Notes under the pieces: model-generated
Told to the model about the DNA's origin: nothing
The model's input: only the letters and a program-made list of their open reading frames with translations
Database searches by the model: none
Shown here: positions 1 through 6,563 of the stretch, piece after piece
How the letters are laid out: each line of letters begins with the position of its first letter
Position numbering within the stretch: the stretch's first letter is position 1
From: Flavobacteriaceae bacterium
GTDB lineage: Bacteria > Bacteroidota > Bacteroidia > Flavobacteriales > Flavobacteriaceae
Length of the DNA stretch: 14,662 nt
Assembly (NCBI GenBank): GCA_023700885.1
Contig: JAMPYA010000043.1
Location: 1 to 14,662 of the forward strand
Direction: 5' to 3'
Translations under genes and position numbers: made by a program

Positions 1-387
1 GGCATTAAAAGCTGATTGTGACAACATATGAACCTCATCAATAATATATACTTTGTATTTTCCAACTTGTGGTGGTATCCTAACCTGATCGGTTAAACTT
101 CTGATATCATCAACAGAGTTATTAGAGGCCGCATCCAATTCAAAAATATTAAAAGCAAAGTCCTCGTCTTCGCTCATGTTTTGCATGCTTTCTTGGTTGA
201 TTCGTTTTGCCAAGATTCTAGCGCAGGTAGTTTTTCCTACTCCACGTGGACCGGTAAAAAGCAATGCTTGCGCTAAATGATTGTTTTTTATAGCATTTTC
301 AAGGGTGTTGGTAATCGCTTCTTGACCAATTACATCTTCAAAAATTTGTGGTCTGTATTTTCTGGCCGATACTATAAAATGCTCCAT
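1..387 (-). CDS. dnaX: DNA polymerase III subunit gamma/tau (DnaX), N-terminal part, cut by window edge
   Basis: The clamp-loader ATPase subunit loads the beta sliding clamp on DNA and links polymerase cores within the cytoplasmic replisome. The 129 visible codons start MEHFIVSARKYRPQIFEDV and continue in frame to base 1, so the rest of the gene lies outside the window. Visible motifs are the DnaX opening (ARKYRPQ, residues 8-14), Walker A GPRGVGKT (about 46-53), the FELDAASNN segment (about 84-92) and the Walker B/DEVH box IIDEVHML (about 115-122). The four cysteines of the zinc module that usually lies between Walker A and the ELDAAS segment are absent; an acidic MSEDEDFAF stretch replaces them. 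This appears typical of flavobacterial DnaX. The ATG at 387 gives the standard family N-terminus. The gene stands alone behind a 513-bp gap, with a possible -7 box at 409-416. Confidence 0.95.
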   Translation of the reverse strand, partial: MEHFIVSARKYRPQIFEDVIGQEAITNTLENAIKNNHLAQALLFTGPRGVGKTTCARILAKRINQESMQNMSEDEDFAFNIFELDAASNNSVDDIRSLTDQVRIPPQVGKYKVYIIDEVHMLSQSAFNA

Positions 388-408
388 GTTATTTTTTTTC
401 TTGTAAAA

Positions 409-416
409 CAAAAATA
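409..416 (-). promoter_or_regulatory. Candidate -7 promoter box for dnaX
   Basis: On the minus strand the sequence reads TATTTTTG, an exact match to the Bacteroidota -7 consensus TAnnTTTG, ending 21 nt before the dnaX ATG. No TTG/TTTG -33 element is visible at the usual spacing; an AT-rich tandem repeat lies just upstream instead. The call rests on the -7 box alone. Confidence 0.35.
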
Positions 417-426
417 GATAAATTAA

Positions 427-460
427 TTTAGATTTGAGATTTTAGATTTGAGATTTTAGA
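427..460. repeat. Perfect 14-bp tandem repeat, about 2.4 copies
   Basis: TTTAGATTTGAGAT occurs at 427-440 and again, identically, at 441-454, followed by a partial third copy TTTAGA at 455-460. It lies immediately upstream of the candidate dnaX -7 box. From memory, similar TTTAGATTTGAGATTTTAGA low-complexity tracts are common between genes in Flavobacterium and relatives; no function is assigned here. Confidence 0.75.
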
Positions 461-574
461 AGTGAAAATTACATTATAAAATGATTGGTTAACAGAAATC
501 TGCTATAGACTATTAGGTAGTGAAGTTCATGGTTGACGGTTATTTCATTTTAGAATTTAGAAGTCAGAAGTTAA

Positions 575-591
575 GCCTTCGACTTCAGGGC
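575..591. repeat. Small imperfect hairpin, possibly a decayed intergenic palindrome
   Basis: GCCTTCGACTTCAGGGC folds as a five-pair stem (one G-U pair) closing a seven-base loop. It resembles a shortened copy of the dispersed CCCTTCGAC...CAGGG palindrome seen between genes in many bacterial genomes. The relationship is recalled, not searched. Confidence 0.35.
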
Positions 592-665
592 AGGAAGTGA
601 AAAGCCATTTACCAAAAGCTAATTAACTGAATACTTTTTCATTCATTGCAGGACCGAATGTTAAG

Positions 666-686
666 AAAACAGCTTGCAGCTGTTTT
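666..686. repeat. Perfect 9-bp inverted repeat with 3-base loop
   Basis: AAAACAGCT and AGCTGTTTT flank a TGC loop. A-runs on one side and T-runs on the other make it look like a weak bidirectional terminator, but no gene ends beside it. It may instead be part of the repeat remnant that follows. Confidence 0.45.
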
Positions 687-690
687 TAAT

Positions 691-786
691 GAAGGGGCCA
701 GCTGGCGTGTTGGAATAAGAAAGCTGTGGCAATCTCATTCACTTTAAACAGATTATTTCGTCGCATTTGCTCCTCGTAATAGACGG
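691..786 (-). repeat. Probable decayed copy of a dispersed intergenic palindromic repeat
   Basis: Read on the minus strand from 786, the sequence has TTACGAGGAGC (about 780-770), then GCGACGAAATAATCTG (about 766-751), then GAGATTGCC (about 736-728). This matches, with several GC-to-AT changes, the pattern ATTGCGAGGAGC...GCGACGAAGCAATCTG...GAGATTGC that I recall as a widespread intergenic palindrome. AATCT (731-735 on plus) can still pair with AGATT (750-754). A perfect 10-bp palindrome GCCAGCTGGC lies at 697-706. Confidence 0.5.
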
Positions 787-849
787 TTTTTTTCTGCTGT
801 TCTTTCTGCTTTAATAAACAGCCTATAAGATTCTATTTAAATAGGTTTC

Positions 850-881
850 AAAAAAAAAACCACGCTTTTTGCGTGGTTTTT
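850..881 (-). terminator. Rho-independent terminator of the acyl-CoA ligase gene
   Basis: ACCACGC and GCGTGGT arms (core stem 859-865/871-877, extended by A-T pairs) flank a five-T loop. On the minus strand the stem is followed by an uninterrupted U-run, starting about 20 nt after the ligase stop codon. The mirrored T-run on the plus side means it could work in both directions. Confidence 0.9.
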
Positions 882-900
882 ATGTATAAAATAAGTACTA

Positions 901-2673
901 TTAATACCCGTAAATTTTATTGTAAAGATGAATATATTTTGCTTTAATAACATCTCTTTTTGGTTTCATAGTTGGTGTTAATAGGTTATTATCAATACCC
1001 CAAACATCTGGTGTTAACTCAAATGCTTTTATTTTTTCCCAATCTCCAAATTTTCTATTGCGTTTGTCAATATCTTTTTGAATACGCGCTATGACTACTT
1101 CATTGGCAATAATTTCTGCATTGGTTTCACCAATAGTATGGCCTTTTCTGCGAGCCCATTCTTTAATAAAGTCAAATGTTGGTTGAATAATAGCAGCCGG
1201 CATTTTTTCACCATCTCCTACCACCATAATTTGCTCAATAAAACGAGATTGTTTCATAACATTCTCTAAAAGTACCGGAGATACATATTTGCCTCCAGAA
1301 GTTTTAAAAATTTCTTTTTTACGTCCGGTAATATATAAAAATCCATCCGCATCAATTTCTCCTTTATCACCTGTATGGAAATAACCGTTTTGAAGCACTT
1401 CAGCAGTTCTTTCTGGATCTTTATAATAACCCATCATTACGTTTGGACCTTTAATTAAAATTTCTCCGTCCTCGGCAATTTTAACTTCAACATCTTCAAT
1501 AGTAGTTCCTACAGAACCAATTCTAAATAAATTGTTTTTGTACATATTTACGGTAACCACCGGCGAAGTCTCTGTTAATCCGTAACCTTCCATTATCATC
1601 ATACCAGAGGCACAGAATACTTTTGTTAAACGCGATTGTAAGGCTGCACTACCAGAAACCAAAGTAGTAATTTCACCACCTAGTGCCGCTTTCCATTTAC
1701 TAAAAATTAATTTACGAGCAATTTTAAGTTTAAACTCATACCACCAACCATTTTGACCGTATGGTTTCCATTGTAAACCTAAACCAACTGCCCAGAAGAA
1801 CAATATTTTTTTAATTCCGGTAAGATCTGTACCCTTTGCTATAATTCCGTCATAAATTTTTTCTAATAAACGAGGAACAACTGACATTAAGGTGGGATGT
1901 ACTTCATTTACATTATCTTTTATTTTTTCAATGCTTTCTGCAAAATAAATTTCTCCACCCGTATACATATATAGATAGTGTAACATTCTCTCAAATATGT
2001 GACAAACAGGTAAGAAACTCATTACTTTGTAATCACCTATTGGAACCGGTACTCTTGGCTGACTTGCAAGAGTATTAGAAACGATATTGTTGTGAGATAA
2101 CATTACTCCTTTTGGAGTTCCAGTGGTTCCTGAGGTATAAATAATAGTTGCTAAATCTTCAGGTTTTACAGCATCTTTAAGTTTTTCAACTTCAGGTTGA
2201 TTGCTTTCATCTTTACCTAATTCTAATACTTCTTTCCAGTTTTTACAACCTTCAATCTCATCAAAAGAGTAGATTTCTTTAAGCGTAGGTACTTTGTCTT
2301 TTAGAACCTTAACTCTTTCAAATAATCCTGCATCTGATATAAAACAATGTGTAATTTCAGCATGATTAAAAATATATTCGTATTCATCAGAAGAAATGGT
2401 AGGATACATAGGTACATTTTGAGCTCCAATTTGTAAAATACCCAAATCCATTACATTCCACTCAGTTCTGTTTGCCGTTGAAATAACAGCAATTTTATCA
2501 TTAGGTTTTATCCCTAATTTCAATAATCCTCTACTAATGGTATTTCCTTTAGCAATAAATTCTCTTGTAGAAGTAGCAACCCAAACACCATTGTATTTAG
2601 TGTTAAATGCTTTTTCTGTGTTGTATTTCTCTAATTGATAATAGGGAAAATCGAATAGACGTGTAATTTTCAT
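901..2673 (-). CDS. Long-chain acyl-CoA synthetase (AMP-dependent ligase)
   Basis: This 590-residue member of the adenylate-forming family should activate long-chain fatty acids to acyl-CoA through an acyl-AMP intermediate, using ATP and CoA. The phosphate-binding motif YTSGTTGTPKG is at residues 179-189, the adenine/acyl motif GYGLTETS at 363-370, the ribose-binding TGD at 434-436 and the hinge GRKKEIFKTSGGKYVSP at 450-466. The tail LLTPTMKPKR (565-574) is the C-terminal lysine region seen in FadD and ACSL-type enzymes. Length fits the long-chain group. The ATG at 2673 gives a normal N-terminus without a signal peptide; the enzyme is probably cytoplasmic or membrane-associated. It is a single-gene unit with a candidate promoter at 2718-2748 and a strong terminator behind it. 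Chain-length preference cannot be read from the sequence, so no symbol is given. Confidence 0.93.
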   Translation of the reverse strand: MKITRLFDFPYYQLEKYNTEKAFNTKYNGVWVATSTREFIAKGNTISRGLLKLGIKPNDKIAVISTANRTEWNVMDLGILQIGAQNVPMYPTISSDEYEYIFNHAEITHCFISDAGLFERVKVLKDKVPTLKEIYSFDEIEGCKNWKEVLELGKDESNQPEVEKLKDAVKPEDLATIIYTSGTTGTPKGVMLSHNNIVSNTLASQPRVPVPIGDYKVMSFLPVCHIFERMLHYLYMYTGGEIYFAESIEKIKDNVNEVHPTLMSVVPRLLEKIYDGIIAKGTDLTGIKKILFFWAVGLGLQWKPYGQNGWWYEFKLKIARKLIFSKWKAALGGEITTLVSGSAALQSRLTKVFCASGMMIMEGYGLTETSPVVTVNMYKNNLFRIGSVGTTIEDVEVKIAEDGEILIKGPNVMMGYYKDPERTAEVLQNGYFHTGDKGEIDADGFLYITGRKKEIFKTSGGKYVSPVLLENVMKQSRFIEQIMVVGDGEKMPAAIIQPTFDFIKEWARRKGHTIGETNAEIIANEVVIARIQKDIDKRNRKFGDWEKIKAFELTPDVWGIDNNLLTPTMKPKRDVIKAKYIHLYNKIYGY

Positions 2674-2717
2674 AAGTAAAGTTATAGTTAAAGTTTGTTT
2701 TTGTTAATTGTCAAGGC

Positions 2718-2748
2718 GAAAAATAACAAATAAAAAATCATTTGCCAA
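2718..2748 (-). promoter_or_regulatory. Candidate promoter of the acyl-CoA ligase gene
   Basis: On the minus strand a TTG (2748-2746) lies 20 nt upstream of TATTTTTC (2725-2718). This differs from the Bacteroidota -7 consensus TAnnTTTG only at the last base, and the spacing is close to normal. It would give a leader of roughly 35-40 nt. Confidence 0.35.
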
Positions 2749-2766
2749 GTTTTGTTAAAAAATAAT

Positions 2767-2812
2767 CAATGGTTTTCACTTTTATTTATTGATTTTCTAT
2801 TGAAAACCATTG
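2767..2812 (-). terminator. Possible terminator overlapping the 3' end of purL
   Basis: CAATGGTTTTCA (2767-2778) and TGAAAACCATTG (2801-2812) form a perfect 12-bp inverted repeat with a 22-nt loop. One arm is purL coding sequence (codons for W-F-S near the C-terminus), and the stop codon lies in the loop. On the minus strand a T-rich stretch with six consecutive T follows four bases later. The long loop is unusual for an intrinsic terminator, so the role is tentative. Confidence 0.5.
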
Positions 2813-5800
2813 TTTTGCATCTATAAATGCAGTTAACCATGGCGAAACTTCATCGCTATTCTTTTCTAGATAATAAGCCCAATTCCACGGAAATAGGGAA
2901 CGTTCTAAATGTGGCATCATTACCGTATGTCTTCCACAATCTGAGCTTACTATTGCTGCGTTAAAATCTGAACCATTCGGGTTTGCCGGATAGTTTTCAT
3001 AGCCGTATTTTCCTATGATTTGATATTTATTTTCTTCATAAGGAAAACTGAATTTTCCTTCGCCGTGAGCAGACCAGATACCTAATGTACTCCCGGAAAG
3101 AGATTTTAATAAAACGGAATTATTTTCACTAATCTTTACAGAAGTGAATTGACATTCAAACTTATAAGAATCATTGTGCAACATCACTGGTTTTTCTTGA
3201 TGTGATGGATGGATTAAACCGAGTTCTATAAATAGCTGACAACCGTTACAAACACCTAAAGAAATGGTGTCATTGCGTTTAAAAAAGTTGGTCAATGCTT
3301 TTTTTGCTTTTTCATTGTATAAAAAAGATCCTGCCCAGCCTTTGGCAGAACCTAATACATCAGAGTTAGAGAATCCGCCAACGGCTACTAAAAATTGAAT
3401 ATCTTCTAAAGTTTCACGACCCGAAATTAAATCGGTCATATGAACATCTTTTACCTCAAATCCGGCCAAATACATAGCATAAGCCATTTCACGTTCGCTG
3501 TTTGAACCTTTTTCTCTGATAATTGCCGCCTTAATTTTTGATGTAGTAGGCTGATTTAAATCTTTTCTTTTGTTGATATAATACTCTGGGAAAATATAGT
3601 TCAGTGGCTGATTCTTGTAATTTTCAAACCGCTCTTTTGCTTTTTGTTTTCCGGATTGATGTTGATCTAATAAATAGGAGGTCTTATACCAAATATCACG
3701 ATACTGTGCTATATTAAATTGGTATTTTTCATCTTGATTCACCACTGATAGCGTATCAGATTTTATAGCTTTACCGATAATATAATAAGCAATTTTACTA
3801 TTTTTTAAGGCAGAGGCTACAAATGAAGGATTATTGGTTTGAAAAACAATTCCGCTATTTTCGGCAAACAATAATTTAATAATATCATTCTCATTTACTG
3901 AACTCAAATCAATTTCAGCAGCAATATTATTTTGAGGGAAACACATCTCTAACAAAGTAGTTATGAGTCCACCCGAAGAAATATCATGTCCGGCAATAAT
4001 TTTATCCTCTTTTATCAGCATTTGTATAGCGTTAAAGGTGTTTTTAAAATTTTTAGGATTTTGAATTGTCGGAGTAGTAGTGCCAATTTTGGAATTAATC
4101 TGAGCAAAACTAGAGCCACCTAAATGATAGGCATCTTCAGAAAGATTGATATAGAAAATAGCATTGTTATCTAAATATTTTAAAACTGGTTCAACTACTT
4201 TTGAAATTTCAATACAATGTGCTGTTGCAGAAATAATAACCGTTCCTGGAGCTTTTACCTCCATATTTGGATATTTTTGTTTCATTGATAAGGAATCTTT
4301 TCCGGTCGGAATATTGATTCCCAAATCAATAGCAAATTGAGATGCTGTTTCAACGGCATTGTAGAGTTTGGCATCTTCGCCTTTATTTTTACAAGCCCAC
4401 ATCCAGTTGGCAGACAGAGAAACGGATTGAAGACCGTCTTTTAAAGGAGCCCAAACAATATTAGTCAAGGCTTCTGCAATGGCATTTTTAGAACCTGCTT
4501 TTTCATCTATTAAAGCACTTAAAGGAGCATGTCCAATAGTCGTTGCAATTCCTTCTTTTCCGTTAAAATCTAGCGCTATAACTCCTACATTATTAAGAGG
4601 AAGTTGGAGCTCGCCACAACTTTGTTGTTTAGCCACTCTTCCACTTACACAACGGTCTACTTTATTGGTGAGCCAATCTTTACATGCAACCGATTCTAAT
4701 TGTAAAACCTGATTTACATAGTTGTACAATTCAGCTTTATCATATGTGATTTCTGCAAATTGATTTGGCGTTGTTTGGTCTTCTAAAATAGTTTTAGGAG
4801 CGCTTCCAAACATATCAAATAAAGAGAGATTCAATGGTTTTTCTCCGGTTTTTTCGCTATAAAATTGAAATATTTGATCATTCGTCACTTCACCAACCAC
4901 ATATATGGGTGCTCTTTCACGTTCAGCAATTTTTTGAACAAATTCGATGGATTCTTTAGGGATAATCAAACCCATTCTTTCCTGAGATTCATTCCCTAAA
5001 ATTTCTTTATAGGATAGGGTAGGATCTCCTATGGGCAATTTATCAATATTGATTTTTCCACCTGTTTCTTCTACCAGTTCTGACAAACAATTGAGATGTC
5101 CGCCGGCACCATGATCATGAATGGACACAATCGGATTGATACCACTTTCAACCAAAGAACGCACCACATTATTCACTCTTTTTTGCATTTCGGGATTAGA
5201 GCGTTGAACCGCATTTAATTCGATTAAATTACTCATTTCGCCTGTATCTGTAGATGATACAGCCGCACCTCCCATTCCGATTCTGTAATTATCACCGCCT
5301 AAAATGACAATTAAATCGCCTAATTTTGGCTTTTCTTTCAGGCTTTCTTCTTTTTTTCCAAAACCGATTCCGCCTGCCAACATGATTACTTTATCAAACC
5401 CTAAAATTTGATTATTTTCTTGATGTTCAAAAGTAAATACAGAGCCTGAAATTAAAGGCTGACCAAATTTATTGCCAAAATCTGAAGCACCATTAGATGC
5501 TTTAATTAAAATTTCTAAGGGAGTTTGGTAGAGCCATTTTCTCTCTGTAACTTTTTCCCAAGGCTTTAATTTGGATAATCTTGAATAAGGTGTCATATAA
5601 ACAGCTGTTCCTGCTAATGGAATGGAGCCTTTTCCGCCAGCCATACGATCACGTATTTCTCCACCCGATCCTGTAGCAGCTCCATTAAAAGGTTCTACAG
5701 TTGTTGGAAAATTGTGAGTTTCTGCTTTAAGTGATATTACCGTATTAAATTCTTTGGATTGGTAAAAATCTGGTTTTTCGGGTGATTTTGGAGCAAAGTT

Positions 5801-6460
5801 TTGAATGGTAGGTCCTTCTATAAAAGCTACATTGTCTTTATAGGCAGAAACAATAGAATTAGGATTTTTATTAGAAGTTTTTCTAATCATCTTAAATAAA
5901 GAATCTTTCTTTTCTTCTCCGTCTATGATAAAAGTCCCGTTAAAAATCTTGTGACGACAATGTTCTGAATTGATTTGTGAAAATCCGAAAACTTCAGAAT
6001 CTGTCAGTTTTCTGCCTAGTTTTAAAGCTAAATTTTCAAGATATTCAATTTCTTCCTCATTTAAAGCCAATCCTTCTTTTTGATTGAATTCACTTATAGT
6101 ATCAATTTCAAGTATTGGTTTAGGTTGGGTGTTTATTGTAAAAAGATCTTGATCTAAGACAGTATAATTTTGTTGCAACATTTTATCAAAATAAACTTTA
6201 TGAGTATCGTTATTTTCAAAAGTTTCTATTCTGATAATACCTTCAATGCCCATATTTTGGGTAATTTCCACGGCATTGGTACTCCACGGCGTAATCATTT
6301 CTTTTCTTGGTCCAATATAATTTCCTTGGATTCTATTTGTTTTAAGATGTTGTACATTTCCCAATAACCAACTGATTTTATGGAGGTTAATCAGTGTTAA
6401 TTCGTTTGCAGATTGAACTGCGTATATATTTTTATCGGTAGTTTGAAAAAAAGAAATCAT
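2786..6460 (-). CDS. purL: Phosphoribosylformylglycinamidine synthase, large single-chain form (PurL)
   Basis: FGAM synthase catalyses the fourth step of purine synthesis: FGAR, glutamine and ATP give FGAM, glutamate and ADP in the cytoplasm. At 1224 residues it is the large single-chain form with its own glutaminase domain, so separate PurQ and PurS subunits are not needed. The linker motif SQINSEHCRHKIF is at 161-173, the first synthetase half has KAETHNFPTTVEPF and ATGSGGEIRD (245-271), GGDNYRIGMGGAAVSS is at 388-403 and HDHGAGGHLNCLSE at 448-461. The C-terminal class I glutaminase starts near 976. Its nucleophile is C1071 in GVCNGC, with H1184 and E1186 in MMPHLERS completing the triad. 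No domain is missing. The ATG at 6460 sits only 14 nt past a perfect TAAATTTG -7 box. A 112-bp spacer separates it from the downstream ligase gene. Confidence 0.97.
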   Translation of the reverse strand: MISFFQTTDKNIYAVQSANELTLINLHKISWLLGNVQHLKTNRIQGNYIGPRKEMITPWSTNAVEITQNMGIEGIIRIETFENNDTHKVYFDKMLQQNYTVLDQDLFTINTQPKPILEIDTISEFNQKEGLALNEEEIEYLENLALKLGRKLTDSEVFGFSQINSEHCRHKIFNGTFIIDGEEKKDSLFKMIRKTSNKNPNSIVSAYKDNVAFIEGPTIQNFAPKSPEKPDFYQSKEFNTVISLKAETHNFPTTVEPFNGAATGSGGEIRDRMAGGKGSIPLAGTAVYMTPYSRLSKLKPWEKVTERKWLYQTPLEILIKASNGASDFGNKFGQPLISGSVFTFEHQENNQILGFDKVIMLAGGIGFGKKEESLKEKPKLGDLIVILGGDNYRIGMGGAAVSSTDTGEMSNLIELNAVQRSNPEMQKRVNNVVRSLVESGINPIVSIHDHGAGGHLNCLSELVEETGGKINIDKLPIGDPTLSYKEILGNESQERMGLIIPKESIEFVQKIAERERAPIYVVGEVTNDQIFQFYSEKTGEKPLNLSLFDMFGSAPKTILEDQTTPNQFAEITYDKAELYNYVNQVLQLESVACKDWLTNKVDRCVSGRVAKQQSCGELQLPLNNVGVIALDFNGKEGIATTIGHAPLSALIDEKAGSKNAIAEALTNIVWAPLKDGLQSVSLSANWMWACKNKGEDAKLYNAVETASQFAIDLGINIPTGKDSLSMKQKYPNMEVKAPGTVIISATAHCIEISKVVEPVLKYLDNNAIFYINLSEDAYHLGGSSFAQINSKIGTTTPTIQNPKNFKNTFNAIQMLIKEDKIIAGHDISSGGLITTLLEMCFPQNNIAAEIDLSSVNENDIIKLLFAENSGIVFQTNNPSFVASALKNSKIAYYIIGKAIKSDTLSVVNQDEKYQFNIAQYRDIWYKTSYLLDQHQSGKQKAKERFENYKNQPLNYIFPEYYINKRKDLNQPTTSKIKAAIIREKGSNSEREMAYAMYLAGFEVKDVHMTDLISGRETLEDIQFLVAVGGFSNSDVLGSAKGWAGSFLYNEKAKKALTNFFKRNDTISLGVCNGCQLFIELGLIHPSHQEKPVMLHNDSYKFECQFTSVKISENNSVLLKSLSGSTLGIWSAHGEGKFSFPYEENKYQIIGKYGYENYPANPNGSDFNAAIVSSDCGRHTVMMPHLERSLFPWNWAYYLEKNSDEVSPWLTAFIDAKQWFSIENQ

Positions 6461-6474
6461 AGTGTGTGTTTTTG

Positions 6475-6482
6475 CAAATTTA
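6475..6482 (-). promoter_or_regulatory. Candidate -7 promoter box for purL
   Basis: The minus strand reads TAAATTTG, an exact match to TAnnTTTG, ending 14 nt before the purL ATG. Transcription would begin a few bases before the start codon and give a very short leader. No clear -33 TTG is seen at the usual distance. There is no room for a purine riboswitch in such a leader. Confidence 0.45.
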
Positions 6483-6529
6483 AAATTCTTTTACTGATTT
6501 AATCTTTTAATAGTTTTATTTCATGATAT

Positions 6530-6552
6530 AAAAAAAGCGGCACAAAGCCGCT
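6530..6552 (-). terminator. Rho-independent terminator of the rRNA methyltransferase gene
   Basis: On the minus strand AGCGGC, loop TTTGT and GCCGCT form a GC-rich six-pair stem followed by a run of seven T, starting 12 nt after the stop codon of the methyltransferase. It insulates purL from upstream transcription. Confidence 0.92.
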
Positions 6553-6563
6553 GATTTATGATA

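Larger units (their letters stand above)
388..900. other. 513-bp gene-free gap made of degenerate repeats
   Basis: No credible coding sequence, tRNA or known structured RNA is visible here. From left to right it holds a possible dnaX promoter, a perfect 14-bp tandem repeat (427-460), a GCCTTCGAC...CAGGGC hairpin remnant (575-591), a 21-bp inverted repeat (666-686), a stretch resembling a decayed dispersed palindrome (about 691-786), a perfect 12-bp palindrome CTATTTAAATAG (833-844) and the terminator of the acyl-CoA ligase (850-881). Bases 661-780 are visibly richer in G+C (roughly 40-45%) than other spacers in the window. Confidence 0.6.

Noticed and set aside
686..766. 26-codon minus-strand ORF beginning MRRNNLFKVNEIATAF in the 388-900 gap
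   Set aside because: It lies wholly inside the probable palindromic repeat remnant, is very short, and its residues follow from the repeat sequence.
388..900. Known structured RNA (SRP RNA, 6S RNA, tmRNA, tRNA) in the large gap
   Set aside because: None of their conserved cores is visible; the hairpins present are explained as repeats or a terminator.
1078..1269. 63-codon plus-strand ORF
   Set aside because: It is antisense inside the acyl-CoA ligase gene, whose motifs on the other strand are unambiguous.
4479..4712. 77-codon plus-strand ORF
   Set aside because: It is a shadow frame within purL with no recognisable domain.
6170..6367. 65-codon plus-strand ORF
   Set aside because: It is antisense to the purL N-terminal region; the sequence there is explained by PurL.
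6461..6563. Purine or other riboswitch upstream of purL
   Set aside because: The predicted leader is about 8 nt, and the only hairpin upstream is the terminator of the preceding gene.
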